NCBI RefSeq assembly: GCF_900540665.1 | Contig: NZ_UQGV01000013.1 | Location: 1 to 36,281 of the forward strand | DNA: 36,281 nucleotides | Direction: 5' to 3' | Origin: an uncultured Catenibacterium sp. | GTDB lineage: Bacteria > Bacillota_I > Bacilli_A > Erysipelotrichales > Coprobacillaceae | In this document: positions 1 through 7,561 of the stretch, one piece after another | How the letters are laid out: each line of letters opens with the position of its first letter | How positions within the stretch are numbered: position 1 is the first letter of the stretch | Translations under genes and position numbers: made by a program | Notes under the pieces: model-generated | The model's input: only the letters and a program-made list of their open reading frames with translations | What the model was told of the DNA's origin: nothing | Databases searched by the model: none

Positions 1-64
1 CGGAAGTTAAGCATCATAACGGCGACGATAGTGTGAAGACGCGACAATAGCAAGCTGCCAGGTC
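1..64 (+). rRNA. rrf: 5S ribosomal RNA, 3' part (cut by window start)
   Basis: The window opens inside a 5S rRNA gene. The first bases carry the conserved GGAAGTTAAGC segment of helix III/loop B. The end reads GCTGCCAGG, the usual 3' strand of helix I. The 5' half lies outside the window. The exact 3' end is estimated. A strong terminator follows within about 15 bases, so this is probably the last gene of an rRNA operon. Confidence 0.85.
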
Positions 65-76
65 CTTTTTTTTTAT

Positions 77-101
77 GCCTTCCTGCGGGAAGGCTTTTCT
101 T
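77..101 (+). terminator. Terminator of the rRNA operon
   Basis: A 7-bp perfect stem GCCTTCC/GGAAGGC with a TGCG tetraloop is followed by TTTTCTT. It lies just after the 5S end. A separate T8-rich tract directly follows the 5S sequence. Confidence 0.85.
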
Positions 102-102
102 A

Positions 103-131
103 TTGAATTTGTTCATATCTTCTTGTAAAAT
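103..131 (+). promoter_or_regulatory. Promoter of the flavodoxin-like gene pair
   Basis: TTGAAT (103-108), a 17-nt spacer and TAAAAT (126-131) form a plausible SigA-type promoter. An AGGAGG ribosome site at 138-143 precedes the ATG at 152 by 8 nt. Confidence 0.55.
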
Positions 132-151
132 TATTTTAGGAGGCGATATCT

Positions 152-658
152 ATGAAAAATATAGTTATTACAGATAAAGATATTCCTTTAGAACTTTTTA
201 AAGAAAGCGTTGTAGTCAATCTTAATAATATTAAATATAGTCCTTGCACAGGCGATTATACTTGTCTTAAAAAGAGGATTCCATGTCGTTATCACGATGA
301 TATTTCAATAATCAACCAATGGATTGGGCAGGCTTCTCTTATTATATTAGTTACACATATTTATAGTGGATGTTTTGATACACCTCTTAAATCCTTTATA
401 GAACGCAATATTTCTTCATATGAGCCTTATTATACAACAGTAGATGGCACAATCTGTCATGCGGCTTTGGCTCAGCAATCAAAGAAAATCCTTCTTATAG
501 GCTATGGTGATATATCTGAACAAGAACAGAAGATGTTGATGAATTATTTAAATGACTCACTTCTAGGTTATTTTATTTCTTCTATTAATACTTATTTTTG
601 TACAGAAGAAGATTTAGTTAACTCACTTAAGACATTTGGAGGTGTTGATCGTGGATAA
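152..658 (+). CDS. Flavodoxin-fold / NADPH-dependent FMN reductase-like protein
   Basis: The 168-residue protein resembles the small flavodoxin-family (NADPH-dependent FMN reductase/iron-sulfur flavoprotein) group. Residues about 30-50 hold a cysteine-containing segment, SPCTGDYTC..KK..C, like the SPCTGCxxCxxK stretch those proteins place after the first strand. It is followed by a DD and a region ending SLIILVTHIYSGCFDTPLKSFIER, which corresponds to the 'possiD..P.Y...P..LK.F.DR' flavin-site loop. Family members bind FMN and reduce flavins, quinones or metals in the cytoplasm. The substrate here cannot be told. The cysteine spacing is not the canonical iron-sulfur pattern, so cluster binding is doubtful. 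The gene starts at ATG 152 after a good AGGAGG. Its last codons overlap the GTG of the next gene by 8 nt, which points to translational coupling. Confidence 0.7.
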   Translation: MKNIVITDKDIPLELFKESVVVNLNNIKYSPCTGDYTCLKKRIPCRYHDDISIINQWIGQASLIILVTHIYSGCFDTPLKSFIERNISSYEPYYTTVDGTICHAALAQQSKKILLIGYGDISEQEQKMLMNYLNDSLLGYFISSINTYFCTEEDLVNSLKTFGGVDRG

Positions 659-1199
659 TATTCTTATAATCTTATCGGGTCTCATTTATACAAATAAGAT
701 CATGTATAATCAAGCCGGTAAGCTTTCACATTATCTTAAAGGAAATGTATCAATCAAAACATTACAGGTAATAGAAGCAAAAGATGTAGAAGAGAATAAT
801 ACAATTATCTTTATGTTCCCTATTTCATCACAAACAATACCTTCCTGCATGCTCGACTATATGAAGAATAATGAAAAATTGATGAATCATAAAACAATTT
901 ATAGTGTAATCTACTGTGACGAATATGAAGTTGATTATTGTGATTATGCAGACGAAATATTATCACTTTATTGTAAGAACACTCATGCCAATTATAAAGG
1001 ATTTTTAAAGGTTGGAGCTTACTTTTTAATCAATCATATTCCTTATAAATGGCGTGTCGCAAATACCTTAAAGTCCTTTGCATCAGATATTAGAAAAGAA
1101 AAGGAAAGTGCTCTAGATATCACGTTTTTTTCTAAAAACCAGTTCATAAAACAAGGAAATAAGTTCTGGGAAAAGGCTTATAGATCTAAAAAAGAGTAA
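651..1199 (+). CDS. Second flavodoxin-fold-like protein (divergent)
   Basis: A 182-residue cytoplasmic protein. The start is placed at GTG 651 because GGAGGTG (638-644) sits 6 nt upstream. An earlier in-frame TTG at 636 overlaps that ribosome site and is unlikely. Residues about 48-70, TIIFMFPISSQTIPSCMLDYM, match the pattern of flavodoxin-like proteins in which the second/third strand and P-loop-like turn are 'D.IIF.FPLY...IPS.L..F'. A later strand, KTIYSVIYCDEYE, resembles the usual 'K.vYaIiNCGFyE'. The first strand is DNILIILSG. The coupled upstream gene is also flavodoxin-like, so the two may act as a pair. FMN-binding residues are not clearly preserved, and this could be a non-catalytic partner. 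Function is not established. Confidence 0.6.
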   Translation: MDNILIILSGLIYTNKIMYNQAGKLSHYLKGNVSIKTLQVIEAKDVEENNTIIFMFPISSQTIPSCMLDYMKNNEKLMNHKTIYSVIYCDEYEVDYCDYADEILSLYCKNTHANYKGFLKVGAYFLINHIPYKWRVANTLKSFASDIRKEKESALDITFFSKNQFIKQGNKFWEKAYRSKKE

Positions 1200-1244
1200 T
1201 TCATTTTATGTCCTTTATTACGTGCTTTTTTTGTATTTTATCTC

Positions 1245-1273
1245 TTGAAATGATATGTAGATTTTGATATACT
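1245..1273 (+). promoter_or_regulatory. Promoter of the HU gene
   Basis: TTGAAA (1245-1250), a 17-nt spacer and TATACT (1268-1273), preceded by TGA (extended -10), make a strong SigA promoter about 35 nt upstream of the GTG start. Confidence 0.75.
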
Positions 1274-1307
1274 ACTCAAGGATAATTTATTAGGAGGCAT
1301 TACAGAA

Positions 1308-1580
1308 GTGAATAAAAAAGAATTAATTAATATCGTTTCTGAAAAAAGAGATTTAACAAAAAAAGACGCTGAAATTCTTGTGAATACAGTTTTTGATACG
1401 ATGGTAGAAAGTATGATTGATGGTGATAAAGTTCTTATTTCTGGCTTCGGCACATTTAAAATTAATCACTGTCATGAACGTAAAGGCGTTTCACCAAAGA
1501 CTAAGGAACCTATTATCATTCCTGCTAGTCGTACAGTTTCTTTCAAACCAAGTAATAGATTAAAAGATGCAATGAACTAA
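1308..1580 (+). CDS. hup: HU family DNA-binding protein
   Basis: A 90-residue histone-like protein, the usual size for HU/HBsu. The N-terminal helices MNKKELINIVSEK and TKKDAEILVNTVFDTMVESM form the dimerisation domain. The signature GDKVLISGFGTFKI is followed by the beta-arm region and the ending TVSFKPSNRLKDAMN, both typical of HU. The protein bends and compacts DNA as a dimer. The start codon is GTG at 1308, supported by AGGAGG at 1292-1297. Minor oddity: the arm has PKTKEPIIIPASRTVSF where most HU proteins have NP.TGEEI.IPA...P.F, so the intercalating proline of the arm may be shifted or missing. The gene stands alone with its own promoter and a terminator that overlaps the stop codon. 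Confidence 0.95.
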   Translation: MNKKELINIVSEKRDLTKKDAEILVNTVFDTMVESMIDGDKVLISGFGTFKINHCHERKGVSPKTKEPIIIPASRTVSFKPSNRLKDAMN

Positions 1581-1592
1581 TGCATCTTTTTT
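1563..1592 (+). terminator. Terminator of the HU gene
   Basis: Stem AAAGATGCA/TGCATCTTT (1563-1571 with 1581-1589) with T-run to 1592. The stop codon TAA lies in the loop. Confidence 0.8.
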
Positions 1593-1619
1593 GTTTATAT
1601 ACAGTTAATATATTTCATG

Positions 1620-1625
1620 TATAAT
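1620..1625 (+). promoter_or_regulatory. -10 element upstream of the zinc peptidase gene
   Basis: A perfect TATAAT at 1620-1625 lies about 8 nt before the AGGAG ribosome site (1633-1637). No convincing -35 was found at the right distance. If this promoter is real, the upstream ATG at 1617 cannot be translated, which favours the start at 1647. Confidence 0.4.
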
Positions 1626-1646
1626 AGTTTACAGGAGTTGATGAAA

Positions 1647-2361
1647 ATGAGTTATTATTTAATGACAAATCCAGGATATATGCTTGGTACTATCTTAGTA
1701 GGTATTGCGATGGTATTCTCTCTATATTGTCAGGCAAAGATTAAGTCGACATATGCGAAATATCGTTGTAAACCAAATAGCCGTGGAATTACAGGGGCAC
1801 AGGTTGCAAGAGAAATATTAGATTCTCATGGTATGACACATGTTCCTGTCTATGAAGTAAAAGGGGAATTATCTGATCACTTTGATCCTTCCAATAATAG
1901 TGTCAGTCTTTCTAGTGATATTTATCATGGTACAACAATTGCCTCTTGTGCTGTTGCAGCTCATGAATGTGGTCATGCTATTCAATATCATGAAAATTAT
2001 ATGCCAATCAGAGTAAGAAATGCGATTATTCCATTATGTAATGTAGGTAACTATTTAGGATGGATTGCGATTATGATAGGGCTTGCTTTAGGTTCTACAA
2101 AGCTTGCTTTCTTAGGATTCTTCTTAATGTGTGGTATTTTTAGCTTTCCAGATTATTACATTACCAGTAGAAATTAACGCCTCTAAAAGAGGACTTGCGA
2201 TATTACAAGCACAGTATCTAAATGAAAACGAATATGCTGGCGCATGGCAGATGCTTTATGCTGCTGCATTGACTTATGTTGCTGGTGTATGTGCAACTCT
2301 TGCAAGTATGTTAAGAATTCTATTTATGATTTTAAGCAGTTCTAATAGAGATTCAAATTAA
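1647..2361 (+). pseudogene. yugP: YugP-type neutral zinc metallopeptidase, interrupted by a +1 frameshift
   Basis: This is a membrane-anchored zinc peptidase of the YugP/DUF509-like family (about 225-230 residues). An N-terminal membrane helix lies at residues 12-28. The zinc-binding helix is AAHECGHAIQ (HExxH at residues 106-110) and is followed by hydrophobic segments. The reading frame switches in the second membrane region. The first frame ends with a stop after 2174. Family-like sequence ending FQIITLPVEINASKRGL then continues in the +1 frame to 2361. The break lies between about 2125 and 2150, and the run of five T at 2137-2141 is the obvious suspect: removing one T gives a continuous ILAFQIITLPVE. 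Either the gene is genuinely broken or the base call is wrong. Start ATG 1647 was chosen because AGGAG lies 9 nt upstream. An ATG at 1641 is too close to the ribosome site. Confidence 0.85.
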
Positions 2362-2378
2362 CGAATCTCTTTTTTTTT
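2347..2378 (+). terminator. Terminator after the zinc peptidase gene
   Basis: Stem AGAGATTC/GAATCTCT (2347-2354 with 2363-2370) followed by eight T. The stop codon falls in the loop. Confidence 0.85.
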
Positions 2379-2392
2379 GGACCTAAATGCGC

Positions 2393-2398
2393 TATAAT
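2393..2398 (+). promoter_or_regulatory. -10 element of the tseB-dnaD-nth operon
   Basis: A perfect TATAAT lies 27 nt before the ATG at 2420. No good -35 is present at 16-18 nt because the upstream bases are the T-run of the preceding terminator. Its position makes an ATG-like start at 2387 upstream of transcription. Confidence 0.45.
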
Positions 2399-2419
2399 AG
2401 TGACACTATGGAGGTCAAT

Positions 2420-2914
2420 ATGAATTATAATAATAAGAAAGACAATAATTGGATATATGGTGTAGTTATCGCATTATTAGTGGTCATTCTTGTCTTTGTC
2501 TCTTTCTGTATGTTGAACATACATGTCCCTTATTTCAATCGTGAAAATAACATCGCATTAGAAAGAAACAAGATTATTAATAAGTATAAGCTTAACTATG
2601 ATGATTATTTCAATGAATATAACAGCTCTAAGACCTACTATATCATTCGTATTAAAGATAAGAAAAAAAAGGAAGTATATCAGGTCTACAATACTCAATA
2701 TAAATTAGTAGATTCTTATAGTGGTTCTGTTGTAAAAAAGAAAGATGTCATTCAAACAATCAATAATGAATATAAAGTAAATGTCACTGATTTAACAATT
2801 GGATATGAAAATGGAGATCTTGTTTATTTTGGTAAATACCAGGACGATGATCATCTCTATTATTTCTATTATTCTTTAGATGAAGGAAAGTTCGTGAAAT
2901 ATTATCGCCTATGA
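2420..2914 (+). CDS. ypmB: TseB/YpmB-like membrane-anchored cell-wall regulator (DUF5590)
   Basis: A 164-residue protein with a short cytoplasmic start, one membrane helix (about residues 12-33, IYGVVIALLVVILVFVSFC) and an extracytoplasmic part made of two small alpha/beta units. The C-terminal part, LVYFGKYQDDDHLYYFYYS..EGKFVKYYRL, fits the TseB-like/PepSY-like fold, where the family has Y..YYYFD...G...K.Y.L. In Bacillus subtilis TseB (YpmB) works with penicillin-binding protein PBP2A during elongation. The identification rests partly on position: YpmB is encoded just upstream of dnaD and nth in Bacillus as well. ATG 2420 is preferred over 2387 because GGAGGT lies at 2410-2415. The end overlaps dnaD by 4 nt (ATGA). 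Confidence 0.7.
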   Translation: MNYNNKKDNNWIYGVVIALLVVILVFVSFCMLNIHVPYFNRENNIALERNKIINKYKLNYDDYFNEYNSSKTYYIIRIKDKKKKEVYQVYNTQYKLVDSYSGSVVKKKDVIQTINNEYKVNVTDLTIGYENGDLVYFGKYQDDDHLYYFYYSLDEGKFVKYYRL

Positions 2915-3498
2915 GTACACAAATACTTACAGATTATCAATGTATAGACTTTAAGAAACTTCTTTTGTTGAAAGGGAAGTCTATAGGACTAACAGACCAA
3001 GAAACACATATATTATTATTGATGATGACCTTGAGTGAATTAGGGGTAAGACCTATTTATCCTCAAAAAGTGGCTGAATTTTCTTCATTATCTATTAAAG
3101 AAATTGATGATATCATGATAGGTCTTGTAGATCGTCATTATCTAGATAGAATTAATTTAAAAATTGATTTTAAACCTTTAGAAAAGCTATTACTTGGAAT
3201 AAAGGTTGAAAAGAAGGAAGAAGTAAACCTTGTAGAAGTATTCGAAGATGCTTTTGGACGTACAATGAGTACTTTGGATATTGAATATATCAATCAGTTT
3301 AAAAGAACTGGTTATGATGATGAGATGATTGTGTCTGCTTTAAAAGAAGCCGTAAAGTCGAATGCCCTCTCTTTTAGATATGTAGAGAGAGTATTAGAAA
3401 ACTGGGCTCATTCTAAGAACTATATTAAGAAATATCAAGAAGAAGAGCCAGAAGTCAGTGAAGAAGTAAGAAATTATAACTGGTGGGAAAATGATTAA
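2911..3498 (+). CDS. dnaD: DnaD-family replication initiation protein
   Basis: 195 residues. The N-terminal half, about residues 12-95, is a winged-helix domain (KLLLLKGKSIGLTDQETHILLLMMTL), as in DnaD. The C-terminal half holds the DnaD/DnaB_2 domain: EVFEDAFGRTMSTLDIEYINQF, then EMIVSALKEAV and RYVERVLENW, the conserved YxxxIL-like end of the domain. In Firmicutes DnaD helps DnaA and DnaB load the helicase at the origin and at restart sites. It is translationally coupled at both ends (4-nt overlap with the gene before, 8-nt with nth). DnaD next to nth is a classic Bacillus arrangement. The C-terminal tail is acidic and ends in WWEND. Confidence 0.92.
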   Translation: MSTQILTDYQCIDFKKLLLLKGKSIGLTDQETHILLLMMTLSELGVRPIYPQKVAEFSSLSIKEIDDIMIGLVDRHYLDRINLKIDFKPLEKLLLGIKVEKKEEVNLVEVFEDAFGRTMSTLDIEYINQFKRTGYDDEMIVSALKEAVKSNALSFRYVERVLENWAHSKNYIKKYQEEEPEVSEEVRNYNWWEND

Positions 3499-4126
3499 AA
3501 CAAAACAAGATAGAATACTCAATACATTTGATGAGATGTTTCCTGATGCACGTTGTGTGTTGAATCATTCTAATAACTTAGAATTGCTTGTGGCAGTCAT
3601 GTTGTCTGCCCAGACAACAGATGAATCAGTCAATAAGCTCACATCGCATCTTTTTCAAAAATATAAAACAGTAGATGATTATGCGGATGCATCATTACCT
3701 GAATTGGAGTCAGATCTTCATTCTATAGGGCTTTATAGAAATAAGGCAAAGAATATCAAGGCTATGGCTGAGACTCTTCAGGCACGCTTTAATGGCGTTG
3801 TACCAGCATCTCATGATGCTTTAATATCATTACCAGGAGTAGGAAGAAAGACTGCCAATGTTGTTATGGCGGAAGGATTTGGTTATCCAGCTATTGCGGT
3901 AGATACACATGTTGAACGTATCTCTAAAAGACTTGGATTTGCGAAACCAGATGATACAGTCTTTACTGTAGAAAAGAAATTAATGAAAACTATTCCTAAG
4001 AATAGATGGATCAAAACACATCATCAGATGATCTTCTTTGGAAGATATCACTGTAAGGCAATGTCACCTCATTGTAAAGAATGTCCTTTAGTAGATATAT
4101 GTAAAGAGAAGAATAAGAAGCTCTAA
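3491..4126 (+). CDS. nth: Endonuclease III
   Basis: A 211-residue bifunctional DNA glycosylase/AP lyase of base excision repair that removes oxidised pyrimidines. All key elements are visible. The helix-hairpin-helix LPGVGRKTANVV contains catalytic Lys120. VDTHV contains catalytic Asp138 (same numbering as E. coli Nth). The C-terminal iron-sulfur ligands are C188-x6-C195-x2-C198-x5-C204. The length is normal. The start ATG overlaps dnaD by 8 nt. A hairpin terminator overlaps the 3' end, closing the operon. The convergent gene downstream is ponA. Confidence 0.97.
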   Translation: MIKTKQDRILNTFDEMFPDARCVLNHSNNLELLVAVMLSAQTTDESVNKLTSHLFQKYKTVDDYADASLPELESDLHSIGLYRNKAKNIKAMAETLQARFNGVVPASHDALISLPGVGRKTANVVMAEGFGYPAIAVDTHVERISKRLGFAKPDDTVFTVEKKLMKTIPKNRWIKTHHQMIFFGRYHCKAMSPHCKECPLVDICKEKNKKL

Positions 4127-4148
4127 GAATCCTTTGGGCTTCTTTTTT
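4116..4148 (+). terminator. Terminator of the tseB-dnaD-nth operon
   Basis: Stem AGAAGC/GCTTCT (4116-4121 with 4138-4143) followed by a T-run. The left arm is inside the last codons of nth. Confidence 0.6.
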
Positions 4149-4154
4149 AATACA

Positions 4155-4180
4155 CAAAAAAGGATTCCATTTGGAATCCT
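4155..4180 (-). terminator. Terminator of the recU-ponA operon
   Basis: The perfect palindrome AGGATTCCA-TT-TGGAATCCT (4161-4180) lies immediately after the ponA stop codon. On the minus strand it is followed by six T (4155-4160). Confidence 0.85.
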
Positions 4181-4181
4181 C

Positions 4182-6845
4182 TTAATCTTCATTTTGACCT
4201 TCTGCTGTCTGTACTGTAAAACGGATAGAACCAATATATTTAGATTCACCATTAGAGTTCTTTTCAGTAAAAGTAATCACATATGATCTACCATTTGATA
4301 AACCACTGATTGTCGCACCACTACCACAGTTTAATGTCTGACTATTACCATTACATGAAACTGTCATTGTATGACCGCTAGGACCAGATGTGCTGATATT
4401 GACAGATGTTGCTGAAATAGTAGAACCATTTGCAACTGCTGCACCGTTCGCACTGACACTAAATTTTGCAGTACCTAGTTCACTTGTTCCACTACTAGTT
4501 AATCTTACTGACTTCTTATTAGAAGTTGTGTCACTACTCTTTAGTTTATAATAACCAGTTACTGTATAAGTCTTTCCTGATTCAGCATGATATTCAAGTG
4601 TACCGCTTGTTGAAGATAATGTTTCAGTTCTAGAAGAAGAACCATCACTGATTTCTACAACACAGCTGATCTTACCTTCAAATTCAGGATCATAAGAACC
4701 AAATGTAACAGAAATTGAATTATTGGAATTTAAAGAAGCATTAAATGATGTTAATTCAGGCACTTTATATTCATCTGCATAAGAAGAACCATCATCCACA
4801 CCACTAGGACCATGCCCTTTGACAAACCATGCAGTCATAATCTTTTCTGATGGTGTAGAAGAACTTGGAGATACATAAGGATATGCACCCTTAACCATAC
4901 GAGCCTGTTCTACACTGCTAGGTGTTTCGTAGCTATTCTGTAACTTACGAGTTGCAAGCTTCTTCGCAATCTTTGCCGCAATAGTCTTTGCATCATTCAT
5001 ACCACTTGCAAGATACTTATGTTTCTTTGTAGATATTTCTCCTGGGAAACCATTCCAGCAAGCCCATGCATAATCTGGTGAATAAGCACATAACCAATGG
5101 TCTTTGTCCTTACCAGCGAGTGCAGGGATAGTAGAATCGAAGTTTGAAGTACCAGTTTTAGCACCAATCTGACTTCCAACATTAAATGCTGAGTAGCTTC
5201 CATTGCTCTTTACATAGCTTGTCATAACCTGACGAAGTAAGAAAGCAGTAGAATCTTTCATGCCCTCACTTGCCTGTTTCTGGATATTATCATCAACATT
5301 GATTGTTTCACCAGTTGTATTAATGACAATCTTCTGGATTGTATGAGGTTTGATATAAGTACCACCATTTGAGATTGCTGCATAAGCGGCTGCCTGCATT
5401 GTAGGAGTTGTACCATATTTCCATCCACCGATGGCATAGTTCAAGTTGAAATCTTCATCGCCCATGTTATAACCAAGGCCCTTTAAGAAGCTTATAACCT
5501 GATTATTACCAACTTTTTTCACAACACTATTTAAAGTATGAATGGCTGCTAAGTTCCAGGAATTTGCGAGTGCATCTTCTAGAAGTACATCATTATGGTA
5601 GTTGTTATCCCAGTTCTTTGGATGCCAGCTGCCTTGAGTGAACTCTGAGTCATCTACTGTATGTCCACTAGACCAGTTCAGATATTCAAATGCAGTTGCA
5701 TAGTCAATAATAGGTTTAATTGAAGAACCTGGCTGTCTTCTGTTTTTTAATGTATAAGCATAATCTAGATAAGTTGCATCTGAGTTATTCGCACGATAAT
5801 TCTTTGCAGACATAAGACCGATAATACGTCCAGTTTTTGATTCAAGTACTGAAGCAGCCGCCTGCATATCACTATCAGTAAATTTATAATTCTTGCTTAA
5901 TGATACATCATCAAGATACTGCTGCATATCCTGATCCATATATGTATAGATTGTCATCTTAGTTTTGTTAGGATCATAACCTAGCTCTTTTACTTCCTGT
6001 GTAACACGATCAACATAAGAAGCATATTTGCCATTTGTCTGAATTGGATCATTCTTTAAAATGTTTTCTACTTTTACATTCTTTGCATCGTCTCTCTCTT
6101 TTGCAGTGATGTATCCATGATCATGCATTAAGTTAAGAATGATATTTCTTCTTTTTGTTGCAAGAGTTAAATTCTTGAATGGGTCATATGAGACTGGTGA
6201 GTTAATAGTACCAGCAAGTAATGCAGCTTCTGGTAAAGTTAACTGATCAGGACTCTTACCAAAATAATAATAGCTTGCCCCATAAATACCAATGGAACTA
6301 TTTGCTTTACCGAAATAGATCTTATTGAGATAAAGTTCGAGTATTTTCTGTTTAGTAGTCTGCTGAGTTGCTTCAATTGAAAGGATGATTTCTCCAACCT
6401 TTCTTTCAATTGTCTTCTCTTCATCAGGGTAATATGTCTTCTTGATGAGCTGCTGAGTAATTGTAGAACCACCTGCAACAGTACGGTGTGCTAAGATATT
6501 TGTCATAAATGCTTTGATAATACGTGGAATATCAAAACCATTATGTACAAAATAACGTGAGTCTTCTGCAGAAATAACAGCATCAATCATTACTTCAGGA
6601 ATATCATCATAACTTACATATTTCCCGATTGAACTGCCATACTTGTAATAGGTTTCTCCATCTTGAGAAACCTGAGAAGAGTAGGAAGTTGTTGTAAGAT
6701 TATCAATATCAAAATTGCTGATTTGCTGATAAATCTTGAATCCAAGGTAACCACTACCGCTCGCTACAAGAACACATAATGCGATAATACATATTTTGAT
6801 TGTTTTTTTTATTTGTTTTGCGTCCTTGGTTGATTGAACTTTCAT
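4182..6845 (-). CDS. ponA: Class A penicillin-binding protein 1 (transglycosylase/transpeptidase)
   Basis: An 887-residue bifunctional peptidoglycan synthase. A short cytoplasmic start and one membrane helix (residues 16-37) lead to a GT51 glycosyltransferase domain with EDSRYFVHNGFD (Glu94), GGSTITQQLIK, RKVGEIILSIE and KILELYLNKIYFG. The transpeptidase domain has the active serine in SSIK (Ser374-Lys377), SWN (429-431) and KTG (563-565). Residues beyond about 690 form a Ser/Thr/Gly-rich tail with two probable beta-sandwich (fibronectin-III/Ig-like) units, which may touch the wall or other proteins. It polymerises lipid II and crosslinks peptides outside the membrane. Its ATG overlaps the recU stop by 4 nt, and recU-ponA is a conserved Firmicutes operon. 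Confidence 0.96.
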   Translation of the reverse strand: MKVQSTKDAKQIKKTIKICIIALCVLVASGSGYLGFKIYQQISNFDIDNLTTTSYSSQVSQDGETYYKYGSSIGKYVSYDDIPEVMIDAVISAEDSRYFVHNGFDIPRIIKAFMTNILAHRTVAGGSTITQQLIKKTYYPDEEKTIERKVGEIILSIEATQQTTKQKILELYLNKIYFGKANSSIGIYGASYYYFGKSPDQLTLPEAALLAGTINSPVSYDPFKNLTLATKRRNIILNLMHDHGYITAKERDDAKNVKVENILKNDPIQTNGKYASYVDRVTQEVKELGYDPNKTKMTIYTYMDQDMQQYLDDVSLSKNYKFTDSDMQAAASVLESKTGRIIGLMSAKNYRANNSDATYLDYAYTLKNRRQPGSSIKPIIDYATAFEYLNWSSGHTVDDSEFTQGSWHPKNWDNNYHNDVLLEDALANSWNLAAIHTLNSVVKKVGNNQVISFLKGLGYNMGDEDFNLNYAIGGWKYGTTPTMQAAAYAAISNGGTYIKPHTIQKIVINTTGETINVDDNIQKQASEGMKDSTAFLLRQVMTSYVKSNGSYSAFNVGSQIGAKTGTSNFDSTIPALAGKDKDHWLCAYSPDYAWACWNGFPGEISTKKHKYLASGMNDAKTIAAKIAKKLATRKLQNSYETPSSVEQARMVKGAYPYVSPSSSTPSEKIMTAWFVKGHGPSGVDDGSSYADEYKVPELTSFNASLNSNNSISVTFGSYDPEFEGKISCVVEISDGSSSRTETLSSTSGTLEYHAESGKTYTVTGYYKLKSSDTTSNKKSVRLTSSGTSELGTAKFSVSANGAAVANGSTISATSVNISTSGPSGHTMTVSCNGNSQTLNCGSGATISGLSNGRSYVITFTEKNSNGESKYIGSIRFTVQTAEGQNED

Positions 6846-7441
6846 AAAGTGTCCTCCTTAAGGTAAAATTCATCGATTACATCTAAATAAGCCAGTCTAG
6901 GCTGGTAGCCCTGCTTAATAAGATGTCCACTTTCTTTCACTTCATCATAACTTATATGTTGCTTCTTGTCATGAAAAAAGCGTTCTATCATAATTGAAGC
7001 ATCCAGTAAATAGACTTCGCCCACAGATGTGAAGGCAATAATAATAAAGGCAATTCCTCCATGACGCTGTACACGTTCAAGATGATTGATCTGATGCTCT
7101 GAAATATTACGAAAAGGAAATCGTAATGATTTGGTTTCTTTGGCTTCAAAATCAATATATCTGCCTTTATAAATACCATTATAATCCGTAGTAGATGGCG
7201 CCTGGTAATATGCCTCAACTATACGGGCTTTATTTCGTGAAGGATAATCGACTTTTACAATCTGGATAGGTGTCGGCTTTTTATAGATGACAGCCTGATC
7301 AACAGATAAGTAATAGGTGTTAGATAGGTTGATGTCTTCTTCCAAACTCATTCCACGAAAAGCAGTATAGTGCTTATTTGTAGAATTCTTAGGAATGGAC
7401 ACATTAACCGATGCCTTTTTCAGGTTGGGATAATTAACCAT
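6842..7441 (-). CDS. recU: Holliday junction resolvase RecU
   Basis: A 199-residue nuclease of the RecU family, which cuts four-way DNA junctions during recombination and chromosome segregation in Firmicutes. The type II restriction-like active site is visible as STTDYNGIYKGRYIDFEAKET, with Asp86, Glu99 and Lys101. RFPFRNISEHQINHLERVQRHGG also matches the conserved family segment. The RG at 29-30 precedes the conserved N-terminal acidic stretch. The gene is first in a two-gene operon with ponA (ATGA overlap). The start ATG has AGGAG about 8 nt upstream. Confidence 0.95.
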   Translation of the reverse strand: MVNYPNLKKASVNVSIPKNSTNKHYTAFRGMSLEEDINLSNTYYLSVDQAVIYKKPTPIQIVKVDYPSRNKARIVEAYYQAPSTTDYNGIYKGRYIDFEAKETKSLRFPFRNISEHQINHLERVQRHGGIAFIIIAFTSVGEVYLLDASIMIERFFHDKKQHISYDEVKESGHLIKQGYQPRLAYLDVIDEFYLKEDTL

Positions 7442-7463
7442 ACTATTTCTCCTTTACCAAATC

Positions 7464-7469
7464 ATTATA
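7464..7469 (-). promoter_or_regulatory. -10 element upstream of recU-ponA
   Basis: TATAAT on the minus strand lies 23 nt before the recU start. The expected -35 position is an A/T homopolymer stretch, so only the -10 is supported. Confidence 0.45.
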
Positions 7470-7511
7470 ACATATTATCATTCAAAAAAAATGAAAAATG
7501 ATGGAAGAAGA

Positions 7512-7540
7512 TTGATGAATAGGTTTAAAATAGTTATTAT
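7512..7540 (+). promoter_or_regulatory. Promoter of the D,D-carboxypeptidase gene
   Basis: TTGATG (7512-7517), a 17-nt spacer and TATTAT (7535-7540). An AGAGGTG ribosome site precedes the ATG at 7562. Confidence 0.5.
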
Positions 7541-7561
7541 GTTTCGAAGAGGTGATAAAAA

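Noticed and set aside
2125..2160. Programmed +1 ribosomal frameshift in the zinc peptidase
   Set aside because: No recognisable slippery codon plus stop/stimulator arrangement; YugP family members are normally encoded in one frame. An extra T in a homopolymer explains it.
4997..6478. Additional minus-strand reading frames within ponA, and similar long frames opposite ktrA, the LTA synthase-like gene and others
   Set aside because: They overlap well-supported genes, lack ribosome sites and family similarity, and follow the codon pattern of the true frame.
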